A DNA stretch of 60,894 nt from Streptomyces sp. MMG1533 (GCF_001279775.1 NZ_LGDG01000249.1:1-60894), one strand, 5' to 3'. Shown: positions 1-9,563, counted from the stretch's first letter. Notes: generated from the letters alone by a model not told the origin. Made by a program: numbers and translations.

Positions 1-1
1 A

Positions 2-109
2 CTCGCCGCACTCAAACACGAGTTGGCCCAGGTCCGCGGCGTCGACGTCGAGAAGCTCCCGGAAGAGGGGGACCTCACCGCACCCGTGGCGGCCACCGGT
101 GACCGGTGA
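2..109 (+). CDS. C-terminal end of an unidentified protein, truncated by the window edge
   Basis: An open frame enters from the left edge and stops at TGA 107-109, giving 35 residues that begin LAALKHELAQVRG. The tail is charged and then low in complexity, with no recognisable motif. It lies 84 bp upstream of the first inositol-locus gene on the same strand, so it could belong to the same operon. I do not recognise it and assign no function. Confidence 0.5.
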   Translation, partial: LAALKHELAQVRGVDVEKLPEEGDLTAPVAATGDR

Positions 110-193
110 CCGAGTCACCTGAGCGCCGCGTCGAGGGCGTCCCCATTCCACGTTTCACCGCCGTCTCTCACTGACACACCAGAAGGCACCGTC

Positions 194-1051
194 ATGAAGA
201 TCGCCCTGGATCCCTACATGATCCGCAACGTCCCGCTGCTCGAACTCCCGGCTGTGGTGGCCGAGTTGGGCTACGAGTGGATCGAGCTCTCCCCTCGGGA
301 GGACTTCATCCCCTTCTTCCGCCACCCGCGCGTGGACGACGCCACCGTACGGAAGTTCCGCAAGGCACTGGACGCCGCGGGAGTCGGCATCTCCTCCGTC
401 CAGCCGCTGTTCCGCTGGTCCGGCCCCGACGAGGATGCCCGCCAGGCTGCCGTCCGTTACTGGAAGCGAGCCATCCGCATCACCGCGGAGCTCGGCGTGG
501 ACACCATGAACTCCGAGTTCAACGGTCGCCCGGAGGACCCCGACCGCAGCGAGGCCCAGTTCTGGAAGTCGCTGGACGAGCTGCTGCCGGTGTTCGAACA
601 GGAGGGCATCCGCCTCGCCCTGGAACCGCACCCGGACGACTTCATCGAGAACGGCCACGACGCGATCAACCTGATCCGCGGGATCAACCATCCCAACGTC
701 AGTTTCCTCTACTGCGCCCCGCACACCTTCCACATGGGCAATGACGCCCCCGGCATCATCGAGTACGCCGGCGATCTGCTCACCCACGTCCACCTGGCCG
801 ACGCCTTCGACCACACCGCATCCTCGGGCAACCGGTACATCCTCAACCCGCCGGGCACGCCGGCCCGCATCCACCAGCACCTCGACATCGGCGAGGGCGA
901 GGTGGACTTCGAGGAGCTCTTCCGGGAGCTGCGCGCGAACGGCTTCGACGGGACGCTCACCGCGTGTGTGTTCGCGTGGGAGGAGCGGGCCAGGGCGTCG
1001 TCCGTCTTCATGCGCGAGAAGATCGCCGAGTATCTGGCCATCTCGTCATAA
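194..1051 (+). CDS. TIM-barrel sugar (phosphate) isomerase/epimerase, IolI/IolH-like
   Basis: A 285-residue protein of the xylose-isomerase-like TIM-barrel family (AP endonuclease 2 fold), which isomerises or dehydrates ketoses and inososes using a divalent metal. Candidate metal and acid-base residues lie in LALEPHPDDF, the HVHLADAF strand and the late FAWEE segment. The ATG follows a GAAGG ribosome site. The next gene is iolC, so a role in inosose or inositol-isomer conversion is likely. A paralogue about 60% identical by eye lies at 21678-22568. The exact substrate (2-keto-myo-inositol, another inosose, or a ring-opened product) cannot be read from sequence. Confidence 0.85.
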   Translation: MKIALDPYMIRNVPLLELPAVVAELGYEWIELSPREDFIPFFRHPRVDDATVRKFRKALDAAGVGISSVQPLFRWSGPDEDARQAAVRYWKRAIRITAELGVDTMNSEFNGRPEDPDRSEAQFWKSLDELLPVFEQEGIRLALEPHPDDFIENGHDAINLIRGINHPNVSFLYCAPHTFHMGNDAPGIIEYAGDLLTHVHLADAFDHTASSGNRYILNPPGTPARIHQHLDIGEGEVDFEELFRELRANGFDGTLTACVFAWEERARASSVFMREKIAEYLAISS

Positions 1052-1055
1052 CAAC

Positions 1056-1088
1056 CTATTGACATGACATTTGAGTGGGAGGCATCGT
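1056..1088 (+). promoter_or_regulatory. Probable iolC promoter, shared type with 18082
   Basis: A TTGACA -35 box at 1059-1064 is followed after 18 bp by CATCGT at 1083-1088. The block CTATTGACATGACATTTG-like sequence recurs at the promoter near 18082, with the same spacing to an identical CATCGT. This suggests that iolC onward can be transcribed independently of the gene at 194. Confidence 0.55.
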
Positions 1089-1103
1089 GCTCCGCAGGGC
1101 GTC

Positions 1104-1121
1104 TTTTAAAGCGCTTCAAGT
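1104..1121. promoter_or_regulatory. Candidate LacI-family operator before iolC
   Basis: An imperfect palindrome centred on AGCGCT (core TAAAGCGCTT at 1107-1116) lies 15-30 bp downstream of the -10 box. The core TAAAGCGCT recurs at 15741, and a TAGAGCGCG variant occurs at 15728, 18119 and 18132. A central CG within a short palindrome is typical of LacI-family sites; the repressor encoded at 16984-18015 is the obvious candidate. Confidence 0.45.
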
Positions 1122-1167
1122 CTCCCACTCCACACCCCGGAGTCTCCGGAGCGAAGGGAAACCCGCT

Positions 1168-2136
1168 ATGCCGTTCGAAGTCCTGACCATGGGCCGCGTG
1201 GGAGTGGATGTGTATCCGCTCCAGACCGGCGTGGGACTGGCCGAGGTCACCTCGTTCGGCAAGTACCTGGGCGGGAGCCCCACGAACGTGGCCGTCGCCG
1301 CCACACGCTACGGCCACTCCGCCGCCGTGATCACCAAGACCGGCCGCGACCCGTTCGGCGACTTCGTCCGCACGGCCCTGGACGGGTACGGCGTCGACAG
1401 CCGTTTCGTCGGTACGTCGGACATCGCGCCGACTCCGGTGACCTTCTGTGAGATCTTCCCGCCCGACGACTTCCCGCTGTACTTCTACCGGCTGCCGAAG
1501 GCTCCCGACCTCGACATCGCACCCGGTGACCTGGACCTGGACGCCGTACGCGACGCACGGATCTTCTGGGTCACCGGGACCGGGCTCAGCGAGGAGCCGA
1601 GCCGGTCGGCCACGCTCGGCGCGCTGGCGCACCGGGCCAGGTCCGGGACGACAGTCTTCGACCTCGACTGGCGGCCCATGTTCTGGCAGGACCCTGCCGA
1701 GGCCCGTACGTACTACGCCGAAGCCCTGCGGCACACCACCGTCGCCGTCGGCAACCTCGACGAGTGCCAGGTGGCGACGGGCGAGCGCGAGCCCTACGAG
1801 GCCGCGAAGGCGCTCCTCGCCGCCGGTGTCGAGCTGGCGGTGGTGAAGCAGGGACCGAAGGGTGTCCTGGCCATGGACCGGGACGGCTCGGCCGCCGAGA
1901 TCCCACCCGTGCCGGTGGACGTGGTCAACGGTCTCGGCGCCGGTGACGCCTTCGGCGGCGCGCTCTGCCACGGCCTGCTGTCCGGCTGGGACACCCGCCG
2001 CACGGTGAGCTTCGCCAACGCCGCCGGCGCCATCGTCGCCGGCCGCCTGTCCTGCTCCGACGCCATGCCGACCGAGGCCGAGGTGGAGACGAAGCTCCGC
2101 GCGGCACCCCCCATCCGCATCGAACGAGAGGCGTGA
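1168..2136 (+). CDS. iolC: 5-dehydro-2-deoxygluconokinase
   Basis: A 322-residue PfkB-family sugar kinase. It phosphorylates 2-deoxy-5-keto-gluconate, the fifth step of myo-inositol breakdown. The N-terminal substrate loop GGSPTNVAVA and the C-terminal anion-hole motif NGLGAGDAFGG, with the catalytic Asp, are both present. The start is ATG 1168, preceded by GAAGGGAA; an upstream in-frame start at 1075 would run through the promoter and operator and is rejected. The next gene starts 4 bp after the stop. The iolC-aldolase-iolB-iolD-mmsA order fixes the substrate better than the family alone does. Confidence 0.9.
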   Translation: MPFEVLTMGRVGVDVYPLQTGVGLAEVTSFGKYLGGSPTNVAVAATRYGHSAAVITKTGRDPFGDFVRTALDGYGVDSRFVGTSDIAPTPVTFCEIFPPDDFPLYFYRLPKAPDLDIAPGDLDLDAVRDARIFWVTGTGLSEEPSRSATLGALAHRARSGTTVFDLDWRPMFWQDPAEARTYYAEALRHTTVAVGNLDECQVATGEREPYEAAKALLAAGVELAVVKQGPKGVLAMDRDGSAAEIPPVPVDVVNGLGAGDAFGGALCHGLLSGWDTRRTVSFANAAGAIVAGRLSCSDAMPTEAEVETKLRAAPPIRIEREA

Positions 2137-2140
2137 CGAC

Positions 2141-3013
2141 GTGCTGTCCGACAACCTGAGCCGGATCGTCGACGTCCGGGTCCACAATCCCGGCGCCATC
2201 GCCGAGGCAGCCGCACGCCGTGTCAAGGCCACCTCGCTGCTCGGCGGGCACGGCCGAGCGATGATCATCGCCGCCGACCACCCGGCACGCGGCGCCAACG
2301 GCGTCGGTGGCGACCCCAACGCCATGGCCGACCGCTTCGAGCTGCTGGACCGCCTGTGCGTCGCGCTGCAGCGGCCGGGGGTGACGGGCGTGCTGGCCAC
2401 TGCCGACATCCTCGAGGACCTGCTCCTGCTCGGCGTCCTGGACGGCAAGAGTGTCTTCGGCTCCATGAACCGGGCCGGGCTGGCGGGTTCGGTCTTCGAG
2501 ATCGACGACCGTTTCACCGGCTACGACGCCGAGACGCTCGCCGCGATGGGCTTCGACGGCGGCAAGATGCTCACCCGCATCGCACTGGAGGACCCGACGA
2601 CGCCCTCCGTCCTGACGGAGACCGCCCGCGCCGTCAACGAGCTCAACGACCGTCATCTCGTTGCCATGGTCGAGCCGTTCCTCTCCACCTGGCAGGACGG
2701 CAGGATCCGCAACGACCTCTCCCCCGACGCCGTCGTCAAGTCGATCACCATCGCCTCGGGGCTCGGCCGCCGTACCGCCTACACCTGGCTCAAGCTCCCG
2801 GTGGTGCCCGACATGGAACGCGTCCTGGCCTCCTCCACGATGCCCGCTCTCCTGCTGGGCGGCGAGGTCACCGATCCCGACGCGGCCTTCACCTCCTGGG
2901 GCAAGGCGCTCAAGCAGCCGACCGCGCAGGGCCTGGTCGTCGGCCGCTCCCTGCTCTACCCCTCGAACGGCGACGTCGCCGGCGCGGTGGACAAGGCGGT
3001 GAGCCTGCTGTGA
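2141..3013 (+). CDS. Cgl0159-type (beta/alpha)8 aldolase-like protein
   Basis: A 290-residue protein resembling the Cgl0159 family of (beta/alpha)8 proteins found beside iolC in actinobacterial inositol clusters. These often carry a deoxyribose-phosphate-aldolase annotation. By position it is the likely aldolase for 2-deoxy-5-keto-gluconate 6-phosphate (the IolJ step), giving dihydroxyacetone phosphate and malonic semialdehyde; no separate IolJ gene is present in this operon. A Lys in TYTWLKLPV-like sequence could form a Schiff base, but that is a guess. It uses GTG 2141 and overlaps iolB by 4 bp. Confidence 0.75.
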   Translation: MLSDNLSRIVDVRVHNPGAIAEAAARRVKATSLLGGHGRAMIIAADHPARGANGVGGDPNAMADRFELLDRLCVALQRPGVTGVLATADILEDLLLLGVLDGKSVFGSMNRAGLAGSVFEIDDRFTGYDAETLAAMGFDGGKMLTRIALEDPTTPSVLTETARAVNELNDRHLVAMVEPFLSTWQDGRIRNDLSPDAVVKSITIASGLGRRTAYTWLKLPVVPDMERVLASSTMPALLLGGEVTDPDAAFTSWGKALKQPTAQGLVVGRSLLYPSNGDVAGAVDKAVSLL

Positions 3014-3888
3014 GCGACACGAACAAGTACCACCTGCCCAAAGGGACTTCGCCCGACGGTCCCTACGACCTCCTGGTCACGCCCGAGTCGGCGGGCTGGG
3101 GTTACTCCGGCCTCAGGATCCTGACCCTGGGGCCGGGTGAGGCGCACTCCCTGTCCACCCATGAATCCGAGTTCCTGGTCCTGCCGCTGACGGGCTCCTG
3201 CACCGTCACCACGGACGGCGGTGCCCTCGAACTCGAGGGCCGGACAGGCGTGTTCGCCTCGGCCACCGACTTCGCCTACCTGCCGCGTGAGTCGGAGGCC
3301 CTCATCAGCAGCGCGCAGGGAGGTCTGTTCGCGCTGCCCTCCGCCCGTACCGAGCGGGGACGGCTTCCCGCTCGGTACGGGCGCAAGGAGGACGTACCGG
3401 TGGAGCTGCGGGGCGCGGGGGCGTGTTCCCGGCAGGTCAACAACTACTGCCTGCCCGGCACGTTCGAGGCGGAGCGGCTGCTGGTGTGCGAGGTCCTCAC
3501 GCCCGGCGGCAACTGGTCCTCCTACCCGCCGCACAAGCACGACGAAGCACGCCCCGGCCAGGAGTCGGAGCTGGAGGAGATCTACTACTTCGAGGTCGCG
3601 GGCGAGAACGGCTTCGCCTACCAGCGGGTCTACGGCACCGAAGAGCGGCCCGTCGACGTGCTCGCCGAGGTCCGCTCCGGCGACACCGTCCTCATCCCAC
3701 ACGGCTGGCACGGACCGTCGATCGCCGCGCCCGGCTACGACCTCTACTACCTCAACGTCATGGCAGGGCCCGGCCAGGACCGCGCCTGGCTGATCTGCGA
3801 CGACCCCGCCCACGGCTGGGTCCGCAGCACCTGGGAGTCCCAGGACATCGACGACCGGCTTCCCTTCGAAGGACCCAACGAGCAATGA
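3010..3888 (+). CDS. iolB: 5-deoxy-glucuronate isomerase
   Basis: A 292-residue bicupin that isomerises 5-deoxy-D-glucuronate to 2-deoxy-5-keto-gluconate. The second cupin carries the expected metal ligands in PPHKHDEA and HGWHGP. Translation starts at GTG 3010, whose TG is shared with the stop of the preceding gene, and the stop overlaps the iolD start (ATGA). The two 4-bp overlaps imply translational coupling across aldolase, iolB and iolD. Length matches the family. Confidence 0.92.
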   Translation: MSDTNKYHLPKGTSPDGPYDLLVTPESAGWGYSGLRILTLGPGEAHSLSTHESEFLVLPLTGSCTVTTDGGALELEGRTGVFASATDFAYLPRESEALISSAQGGLFALPSARTERGRLPARYGRKEDVPVELRGAGACSRQVNNYCLPGTFEAERLLVCEVLTPGGNWSSYPPHKHDEARPGQESELEEIYYFEVAGENGFAYQRVYGTEERPVDVLAEVRSGDTVLIPHGWHGPSIAAPGYDLYYLNVMAGPGQDRAWLICDDPAHGWVRSTWESQDIDDRLPFEGPNEQ

Positions 3889-5762
3889 ACACCGTCCGAC
3901 TCACCACCGCCCAGGCCTTCGTCCGCTTCCTGGCCAACCAGTACAGCGAGCGGGACGGCCAGGAGCAGCGGCTGATCCCCGGTGTCTGGGGCATCTTCGG
4001 TCACGGCAACGTGGCCGGCATCGGGCAGGCCCTCCTGCAGGCGGCCGTCACCCAAGAAGCCGACCTCCCCTACTACCTTGCCCGCAACGAGCAGGGCATG
4101 GTGCACGCCTCGGTGGCCTACGCCAAGATGCGCGACCGGCTGGCGACCTTCGCCTGCACGGCCTCGACCGGCCCCGGCTCCACCAACATGATCACGGGTG
4201 CGGCCCTGGCCACCACCAACCGGATCCCGGTCCTGCTGCTGCCCAGCGACATGTTCGCCACCCGCGCCGCCGACCCGGTCCTGCAGCAACTCGAAGACAC
4301 ACGGGGCGGGGACGTCACCGTCAACGACGCCTTCCGCTTCGTATCCAAGTACTTCGACCGCATCTCGCGTCCCGAGCAGCTGGTCCCGGCCGCGCTCGCC
4401 GCCATGCGGGTGCTCACCGACCCGGTGGAGACCGGCGCCGTCACGCTCGCGCTGCCGCAGGACGTGCAGGCCGAAGCGTACGACTGGCCGGTCGCCTTCT
4501 TCCGGCGCCGGGTGTGGCACATCGGCCGCCCGGTGCCCGAGCCGGCCGCCGTCGAGCGGGCCGCGCGTCTGCTGCGCCGGGCGCGGAAGCCTCTGATCGT
4601 GGCGGGCGGAGGTGCCGTGTATTCGGGTGCCGAGACCGAGCTGCGGGCCTTCGCCGAGGCCACCGGCATCCCGGTGGCCGACACCCACGCCGGCAAGGGC
4701 GCGGTGCCCTGGGACCACCCGTACGCGGTCGGCGGCATCGGCTCCACCGGCTCCTACGCCGCCAACGAGCTCGCGCGCGAGGCCGACGTCGTCCTCGGCA
4801 TCGGCACCCGCTACTCCGACTTCACCACCGCCAGCCACACCGTCTTCGGCAACCCCGACGTCACCTTCGTCAACCTCAACGTGACCCGCCTCGACGCCGT
4901 CAAGCACTCCGCGGAGCCAGTGGTGGCCGACGCCCGGCTCGGCCTCCAGGCCCTCGCGGGCGCGCTGACGGACTGGGAAGTCGCCCCGGAGTACCGCGCG
5001 CACACCCGCCGACTCATCGCCCGTACCCGGGAGATCGAGGACGAGTGCTTCAACGTCGGCCACGGCCCCCTGCCCGCCCAGACCGAGATCCTCGGCGCGC
5101 TCAACTCGGTGCTCGACGACCGTGCCGTCGTGATCAACGCGGCCGGCTCCATGCCGGGTGACCTGCAGCAGTTGTGGCGGGCGCGGGATCCGAAGGCCTA
5201 CCACGTCGAGTACGCCTACTCCTGCATGGGATACGAGGTCGCCGCCGGCGTCGGCGCCAAGATGGCCGACCCGTCGCGCGAGGTCGTCGTCCTCGTCGGT
5301 GACGGCTCGTATCTGATGATGGCTCAGGAGATCGTGACCATGGTCTCCGAAGGCCTGAAGGTCATCATCGTCCTCGTACAGAACCATGGCTTCGCCTCCA
5401 TCGGCGCCTTGTCCGAGTCGCTCGGCTCACAGCGGTTCGGCACGAAGTACCGCTTCCGCGACGGCGATTCGGGCCGGCTCGACGGCGACGTACTCCCCGT
5501 CGACCTCGCCGCCAACGCCTCCTCGCTGGGCGCCGACGTCCTGCACGCCTCCTCCGTCGAGGAGTTCCGTACGGCGATGGAGAAGGCGAAGGCCGCCCAC
5601 CGCGCCACCGTCGTCCACGTCGAGACCGACCTCTACGGGCCGAACCCGCCCGGCCACGGCTGGTGGGACGTGCCGGTCAGCCAGACCTCCGCCCTGGACT
5701 CCACCCGCACCGCTTACGAGACGTACGCCGCCCGCAAGCTCGCCCAGCGGCACTACCTGTAA
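3885..5762 (+). CDS. iolD: 3D-(3,5/4)-trihydroxycyclohexane-1,2-dione hydrolase
   Basis: A 625-residue thiamine-diphosphate enzyme that hydrolyses the ring of the diketone made by IolE, producing 5-deoxyglucuronate. The N-terminal pyrimidine-binding domain, central Rossmann domain and C-terminal diphosphate domain are all present. The last contains the GDGS motif followed about 25 residues later by an Asn (VLVQNHG), the classical ThDP-magnesium signature. ATG 3885 overlaps the iolB stop. This is the ring-opening step that defines the pathway. Confidence 0.93.
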   Translation: MNTVRLTTAQAFVRFLANQYSERDGQEQRLIPGVWGIFGHGNVAGIGQALLQAAVTQEADLPYYLARNEQGMVHASVAYAKMRDRLATFACTASTGPGSTNMITGAALATTNRIPVLLLPSDMFATRAADPVLQQLEDTRGGDVTVNDAFRFVSKYFDRISRPEQLVPAALAAMRVLTDPVETGAVTLALPQDVQAEAYDWPVAFFRRRVWHIGRPVPEPAAVERAARLLRRARKPLIVAGGGAVYSGAETELRAFAEATGIPVADTHAGKGAVPWDHPYAVGGIGSTGSYAANELAREADVVLGIGTRYSDFTTASHTVFGNPDVTFVNLNVTRLDAVKHSAEPVVADARLGLQALAGALTDWEVAPEYRAHTRRLIARTREIEDECFNVGHGPLPAQTEILGALNSVLDDRAVVINAAGSMPGDLQQLWRARDPKAYHVEYAYSCMGYEVAAGVGAKMADPSREVVVLVGDGSYLMMAQEIVTMVSEGLKVIIVLVQNHGFASIGALSESLGSQRFGTKYRFRDGDSGRLDGDVLPVDLAANASSLGADVLHASSVEEFRTAMEKAKAAHRATVVHVETDLYGPNPPGHGWWDVPVSQTSALDSTRTAYETYAARKLAQRHYL

Positions 5763-5791
5763 GTCCCGTCCCCACAAAGGAAACCCGCACC

Positions 5792-7288
5792 GTGAAGACC
5801 ATCCAGCACTGGATCAACGGCTCCCCCACCGCCGGCACGAGCGAGCAGACCGCGCCCGTGTTCAACCCGGCCACCGGCCAGGAACAGGCCCGGGTCGCGC
5901 TCGGCGGTTCCGCCGACGTCGCCGCGGCCGTCACCGCCGCCGCGCAGGCCTTCGAGACCTGGTCGGAGTCGTCGCTCACGCAGCGCACCCAGGTGATGTT
6001 CACCTTCCGCCAGCTCCTCGTCGAGCACGAGGAGGAGCTGGGCCGGATCATCTCCGCCGAGCACGGCAAGACCGTCGACGACGCCCGCGGCGAGGTCACC
6101 CGCGGCCGCGAGGTCGTGGAGTTCGCCTGCGGCCTCGGCGACGTCCTCAAGGGCTCCTACTCCGACCAGGTCTCCCGCGGCGTCGACGTGCACGACTTCC
6201 GCCAGCCCCTCGGCGTCGTCGCGGGCATCACACCCTTCAACTTCCCCGCGATGGTGCCCCTGTGGATGCACCCGATCGCCATCGCCACCGGCAACACGTT
6301 CCTCCTCAAGCCCAGCGAGCGCGACCCGTCGGCGGCGAACTTCGTCGCCGAGCTGTACAAGAAGGCCGGACTGCCCGACGGCGTCTTCAACGTCGTGCAC
6401 GGCGGCAAGGACGCCGTGGACGCGATCCTCACCCACTCCGGCATCGAGGCCGTCTCCTTCGTCGGGTCGACGCCCATCGCCAAGTACGTGCACGAGCAGG
6501 CCACTTCGCACGGCAAGCGCGTTCAAGCCCTCGGTGGCGCCAAGAACCACGCCGTCGTACTCCCTGACGCCGACCTCGAGTTCGCCGCCAACCACATCAC
6601 CGCGGGCGCCTATGGCTCCGCGGGCGAGCGCTGCATGGCGGTCTCGGTCGCCGTCGCGGTCGGTGACGCCGCCGACGGGCTGGTCGAGGTACTGGAGCGC
6701 AAGGCCCGCGAAGTGAAGGTCGGACCCGGCGACACCCCCGGCACCGACATGGGCCCGCTGGTCACCAAGGCCGCCCAGGAGCGCGTCGAGAAGGCTGTCG
6801 GAACCGCCGCCGGGCAGGGCGCCACCGTGGTCGTGGACGGCCGCGGGCTGAAGGTCGACGGCCACGAGGAAGGCTTCTTCACCGGCCCCTCCCTCCTCGA
6901 CCACGTCACCACCGAGATGGACGCCTACAAGGAGGAGCTGTTCGGCCCGGTCCTCGCCATCGTCCGTGCCGAGTCCCTCGACGAGGCGATCGCGCTGATC
7001 AACGCCAACCCCTACGGCAACGGCACCGCCCTGTTCACCGCCTCCGGCGAGGCCGCCCGCCGCTTCCAGCGCAACGTCAAGGTCGGCATGATCGGCGTCA
7101 ACGTGCCGGTGCCCGTGCCGATGTCGTACTACTCCTTCGGCGGCTGGAAAGACTCGCTGGTCGGCGACTCCCCCATGCACGGCCCCGAGGGCATCCGCTT
7201 CTACACCCGCCCCAAGGTCGTCACCACCCGCTGGCCCCAGCCCACCCAGCAGGTCGCCGCCGGCTTCGACTTCCCCACCTCCAGCTGA
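5792..7288 (+). CDS. mmsA: Methylmalonate/malonate-semialdehyde dehydrogenase (CoA-acylating)
   Basis: A 498-residue aldehyde dehydrogenase (also called IolA) that converts malonic semialdehyde to acetyl-CoA and CO2, or methylmalonic semialdehyde to propionyl-CoA. Signatures include GITPFNFPAMVP in the nucleotide-binding region and the catalytic Cys in AGERCMAVS. The start is GTG 5792, preceded by AAAGGA about 11 bp upstream; longer in-frame starts overlap iolD. It takes the three-carbon product of the aldolase step. It could also serve valine catabolism together with the hydrolase at 46130, but its place here argues for inositol. Confidence 0.9.
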   Translation: MKTIQHWINGSPTAGTSEQTAPVFNPATGQEQARVALGGSADVAAAVTAAAQAFETWSESSLTQRTQVMFTFRQLLVEHEEELGRIISAEHGKTVDDARGEVTRGREVVEFACGLGDVLKGSYSDQVSRGVDVHDFRQPLGVVAGITPFNFPAMVPLWMHPIAIATGNTFLLKPSERDPSAANFVAELYKKAGLPDGVFNVVHGGKDAVDAILTHSGIEAVSFVGSTPIAKYVHEQATSHGKRVQALGGAKNHAVVLPDADLEFAANHITAGAYGSAGERCMAVSVAVAVGDAADGLVEVLERKAREVKVGPGDTPGTDMGPLVTKAAQERVEKAVGTAAGQGATVVVDGRGLKVDGHEEGFFTGPSLLDHVTTEMDAYKEELFGPVLAIVRAESLDEAIALINANPYGNGTALFTASGEAARRFQRNVKVGMIGVNVPVPVPMSYYSFGGWKDSLVGDSPMHGPEGIRFYTRPKVVTTRWPQPTQQVAAGFDFPTSS

Positions 7289-7317
7289 GATCCCAGCTCT
7301 TTTTGAAAGGCACCGCC

Positions 7318-8514
7318 ATGACCCCCTCCGGCAAGCCCCTTTCCGTCGCGGTGATCGGAGCCGGCATGGCCGGCCGCAGCCACGCCGCCGGCTACCGCAA
7401 CGTCAATACGGTCTTCGGCGCCGGACTGCCCCCCGTCCGCCTGGCCGCGATAGCCGACGCCAACGTGACGCTCGGTGAGGACGCCGCACGCCGTTACGGG
7501 TACGAGAAGGCGCTCCCCAGCTGGGAGGCGGTCGTCGACGACCCGACGATCGACGCCGTCAGCATCGTCGTGGGCAACGACCTGCACCGGCCGATCGCGG
7601 AGGCACTGGTCGCCGCCGGCAAGCACGTGCTGTGCGAGAAGCCGCTCGCCGGCTCCCTCGAAGACGCACGCGCCATGGCCGAGTTGGAGCGCACCGCCGA
7701 TGTCGTGACCGCCGTCGGGTACACCTTCCGGCGTTCCCCCGGCATCGCGGCGATCCGCGAGCATGTCCGGCGCGGTGAGCTGGCCGACCTCTCGCTGTTC
7801 AGCGGCCGCTACTGGTGCGACTACGCGACCGACCCGAAGGGTCCGCTGACCTGGCGGTTCAAGGGCGGCCTCGGTTCGGGTGCGCTCGGGGACGTCGGCT
7901 CGCACCTCATCGACGTCGCCGAGTACGTGGCCGGGCCCATCGCCGCCGTCTCCGGTGCCACACTGTCGACGCAGATCCCCAAGCGGCCGCTGCCACTGGG
8001 CGCGGTCGTCGGGCACAACGCGGCCCCCGTCTCCGACGAGGTGGGCGAGGTCGAGAACGAGGACACCGCGTCCTTCACCGCCCGCTTCGAGTCCGGTCTC
8101 GTCGGCACGTTCTCGGTCACGCGCACCGGCTTCGGACTGCCCAACGGGCTCGCCTTCGACGTCCTGGGCCTCGGCGGCCGGGCCGCGTTCGACCAGCACC
8201 GGCCCGCCGAGTACCTCTTCGACGACGCCCAGCCGGACCCCCGTACGCGCGGCGCCCGGCAGATCATCGCCGGCCCGAACCTGCCGTACTTCGCTGGTGG
8301 CGTCCCGATGGAGGCGCCGGGCGTGGGCGCCAGCAACGCCGACAACTTCACCTACCAGGCGCGGGCATTCCTCGACCAGGTCGCGGGCGTCGCCGAACCG
8401 CGGCCGGCCTGCGCCACGTTCGCCGACGCGGTACGGACCATGGAGATCATCCAGGCCGTCGTCGAGTCCTCCCGGGGCGGCGGCGCCGCCGTCACGGTTC
8501 CGCCCCTGGTCTGA
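7318..8514 (+). CDS. Gfo/Idh/MocA-family NAD(P)-dependent oxidoreductase
   Basis: A 398-residue dehydrogenase with an N-terminal Rossmann fold (VIGAGMAGRSHAAGY) and the family EKP motif in CEKPLAG. The length and C-terminal domain differ from the IolG-like protein at 20662. It probably oxidises another inositol isomer, an inositol derivative or a sugar, in partnership with the TIM-barrel gene that follows by 37 bp. ATG 7318 has a GAAAGG site 7 bp upstream; the longer TTG start at 7303 would lack one. Substrate unassigned. Confidence 0.85.
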   Translation: MTPSGKPLSVAVIGAGMAGRSHAAGYRNVNTVFGAGLPPVRLAAIADANVTLGEDAARRYGYEKALPSWEAVVDDPTIDAVSIVVGNDLHRPIAEALVAAGKHVLCEKPLAGSLEDARAMAELERTADVVTAVGYTFRRSPGIAAIREHVRRGELADLSLFSGRYWCDYATDPKGPLTWRFKGGLGSGALGDVGSHLIDVAEYVAGPIAAVSGATLSTQIPKRPLPLGAVVGHNAAPVSDEVGEVENEDTASFTARFESGLVGTFSVTRTGFGLPNGLAFDVLGLGGRAAFDQHRPAEYLFDDAQPDPRTRGARQIIAGPNLPYFAGGVPMEAPGVGASNADNFTYQARAFLDQVAGVAEPRPACATFADAVRTMEIIQAVVESSRGGGAAVTVPPLV

Positions 8515-8551
8515 CGCCCCTCGCCTGCCCCCGCACAGAAGGAAAAGACAC

Positions 8552-9550
8552 ATGGCTCTCAAGCTCGGCGCCTACACCGCCTGTCTGCACGACCGGCCCC
8601 TCACCGAGGCCCTCGACATCCTCAAGGAGAACGGCCTGACCTCCGTCGAGGTCAACACCGGCGGCTTCATCCCCTCCCCGCACTGCCCGGTCGACCTCCT
8701 GCTGTCCTCGGCCGCCGCGCGCGAGGAGTACCTGGCGGCCTTCGCCGACCGAGGCATGGAACTGACCGGCCTCAACTGCAACGGCAATCCACTCAACCCG
8801 CTCCCCGGGGTCGGCCCGAAGCACGCCGACGACCTGCGCCGCACCATCCGCCTCGCCGGGCTGCTCGGTGTCAAGCACGTCGTCACCATGTCCGGAACCC
8901 CGGGTTCCGACCCCGACGCCAAGTACCCCTCCTGGGTCGTGAACCCGTGGGACGGCGTCTACATGGACGTCCTGGACTACCAGTGGGGCGTGGCAGTCGA
9001 GTTCTGGAAGGAGATCGACGCGCTGGCCCGGGAGAACAACGTCCGGGTCGCGATCGAGATGCACCCGCACAACGTGGTGTTCTCCCCGGTCACGCTCAAG
9101 CGGCTGGTCGACGAGACGGGCGCGACGAACGTCGGCGCGGAGATGGACCCCTCCCACCTGATGTGGCAGGGCATGGACGTCGTCGCCTGCATCAAGTGGC
9201 TGGGCCCGCTGGTGTTCCACGCCGCCGCGAAGGACGCGACGCTCTGCCCCGGCGCCGACATCCGCGGCGTACTCGACACGTCGTTCACCCGCGTGCCCGC
9301 CGACGCGCCCGGCAAGGTGCCCACCGGCTACGGCTTCTGGTGCAACGCCTGGCCGGAGAACCCGGCGTGGAAGTTCGTCGCCGTCGGCCTCGGAAACGAC
9401 GTCCCCTACTGGACCGGATTCCTGCGCGCCCTCGCCGAGATCGACCCGGACATGGCCGTGAACATCGAGCACGAGGACGCCGCCTACTCGCAGACCGAAG
9501 GACTCGCCCTGGCCGCCAAGAACCTGCACAGCGCCGCGTCCGCGCTGTAG
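8552..9550 (+). CDS. TIM-barrel sugar phosphate isomerase/epimerase
   Basis: A 332-residue xylose-isomerase-like TIM-barrel protein, last gene of the first inositol operon. Candidate metal and acid-base residues lie in AIEMHPHN, GAEMDPSHLMWQG and NIEHEDAAY. It is only distantly related to the two paralogues at 194 and 21678. Its pairing with a MocA-family dehydrogenase resembles many clusters in which the dehydrogenase makes a keto-sugar and the TIM-barrel enzyme epimerises or cleaves it. The start is ATG 8552 after AGAAGGAAAAG. Confidence 0.85.
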   Translation: MALKLGAYTACLHDRPLTEALDILKENGLTSVEVNTGGFIPSPHCPVDLLLSSAAAREEYLAAFADRGMELTGLNCNGNPLNPLPGVGPKHADDLRRTIRLAGLLGVKHVVTMSGTPGSDPDAKYPSWVVNPWDGVYMDVLDYQWGVAVEFWKEIDALARENNVRVAIEMHPHNVVFSPVTLKRLVDETGATNVGAEMDPSHLMWQGMDVVACIKWLGPLVFHAAAKDATLCPGADIRGVLDTSFTRVPADAPGKVPTGYGFWCNAWPENPAWKFVAVGLGNDVPYWTGFLRALAEIDPDMAVNIEHEDAAYSQTEGLALAAKNLHSAASAL

Positions 9551-9563
9551 CGGGCGGGAGCAC

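Noticed and set aside
709..2517. 602-codon open frame on the minus strand
   Set aside because: Antisense to iolC and its neighbours; composition is typical of shadow frames in high-GC DNA.
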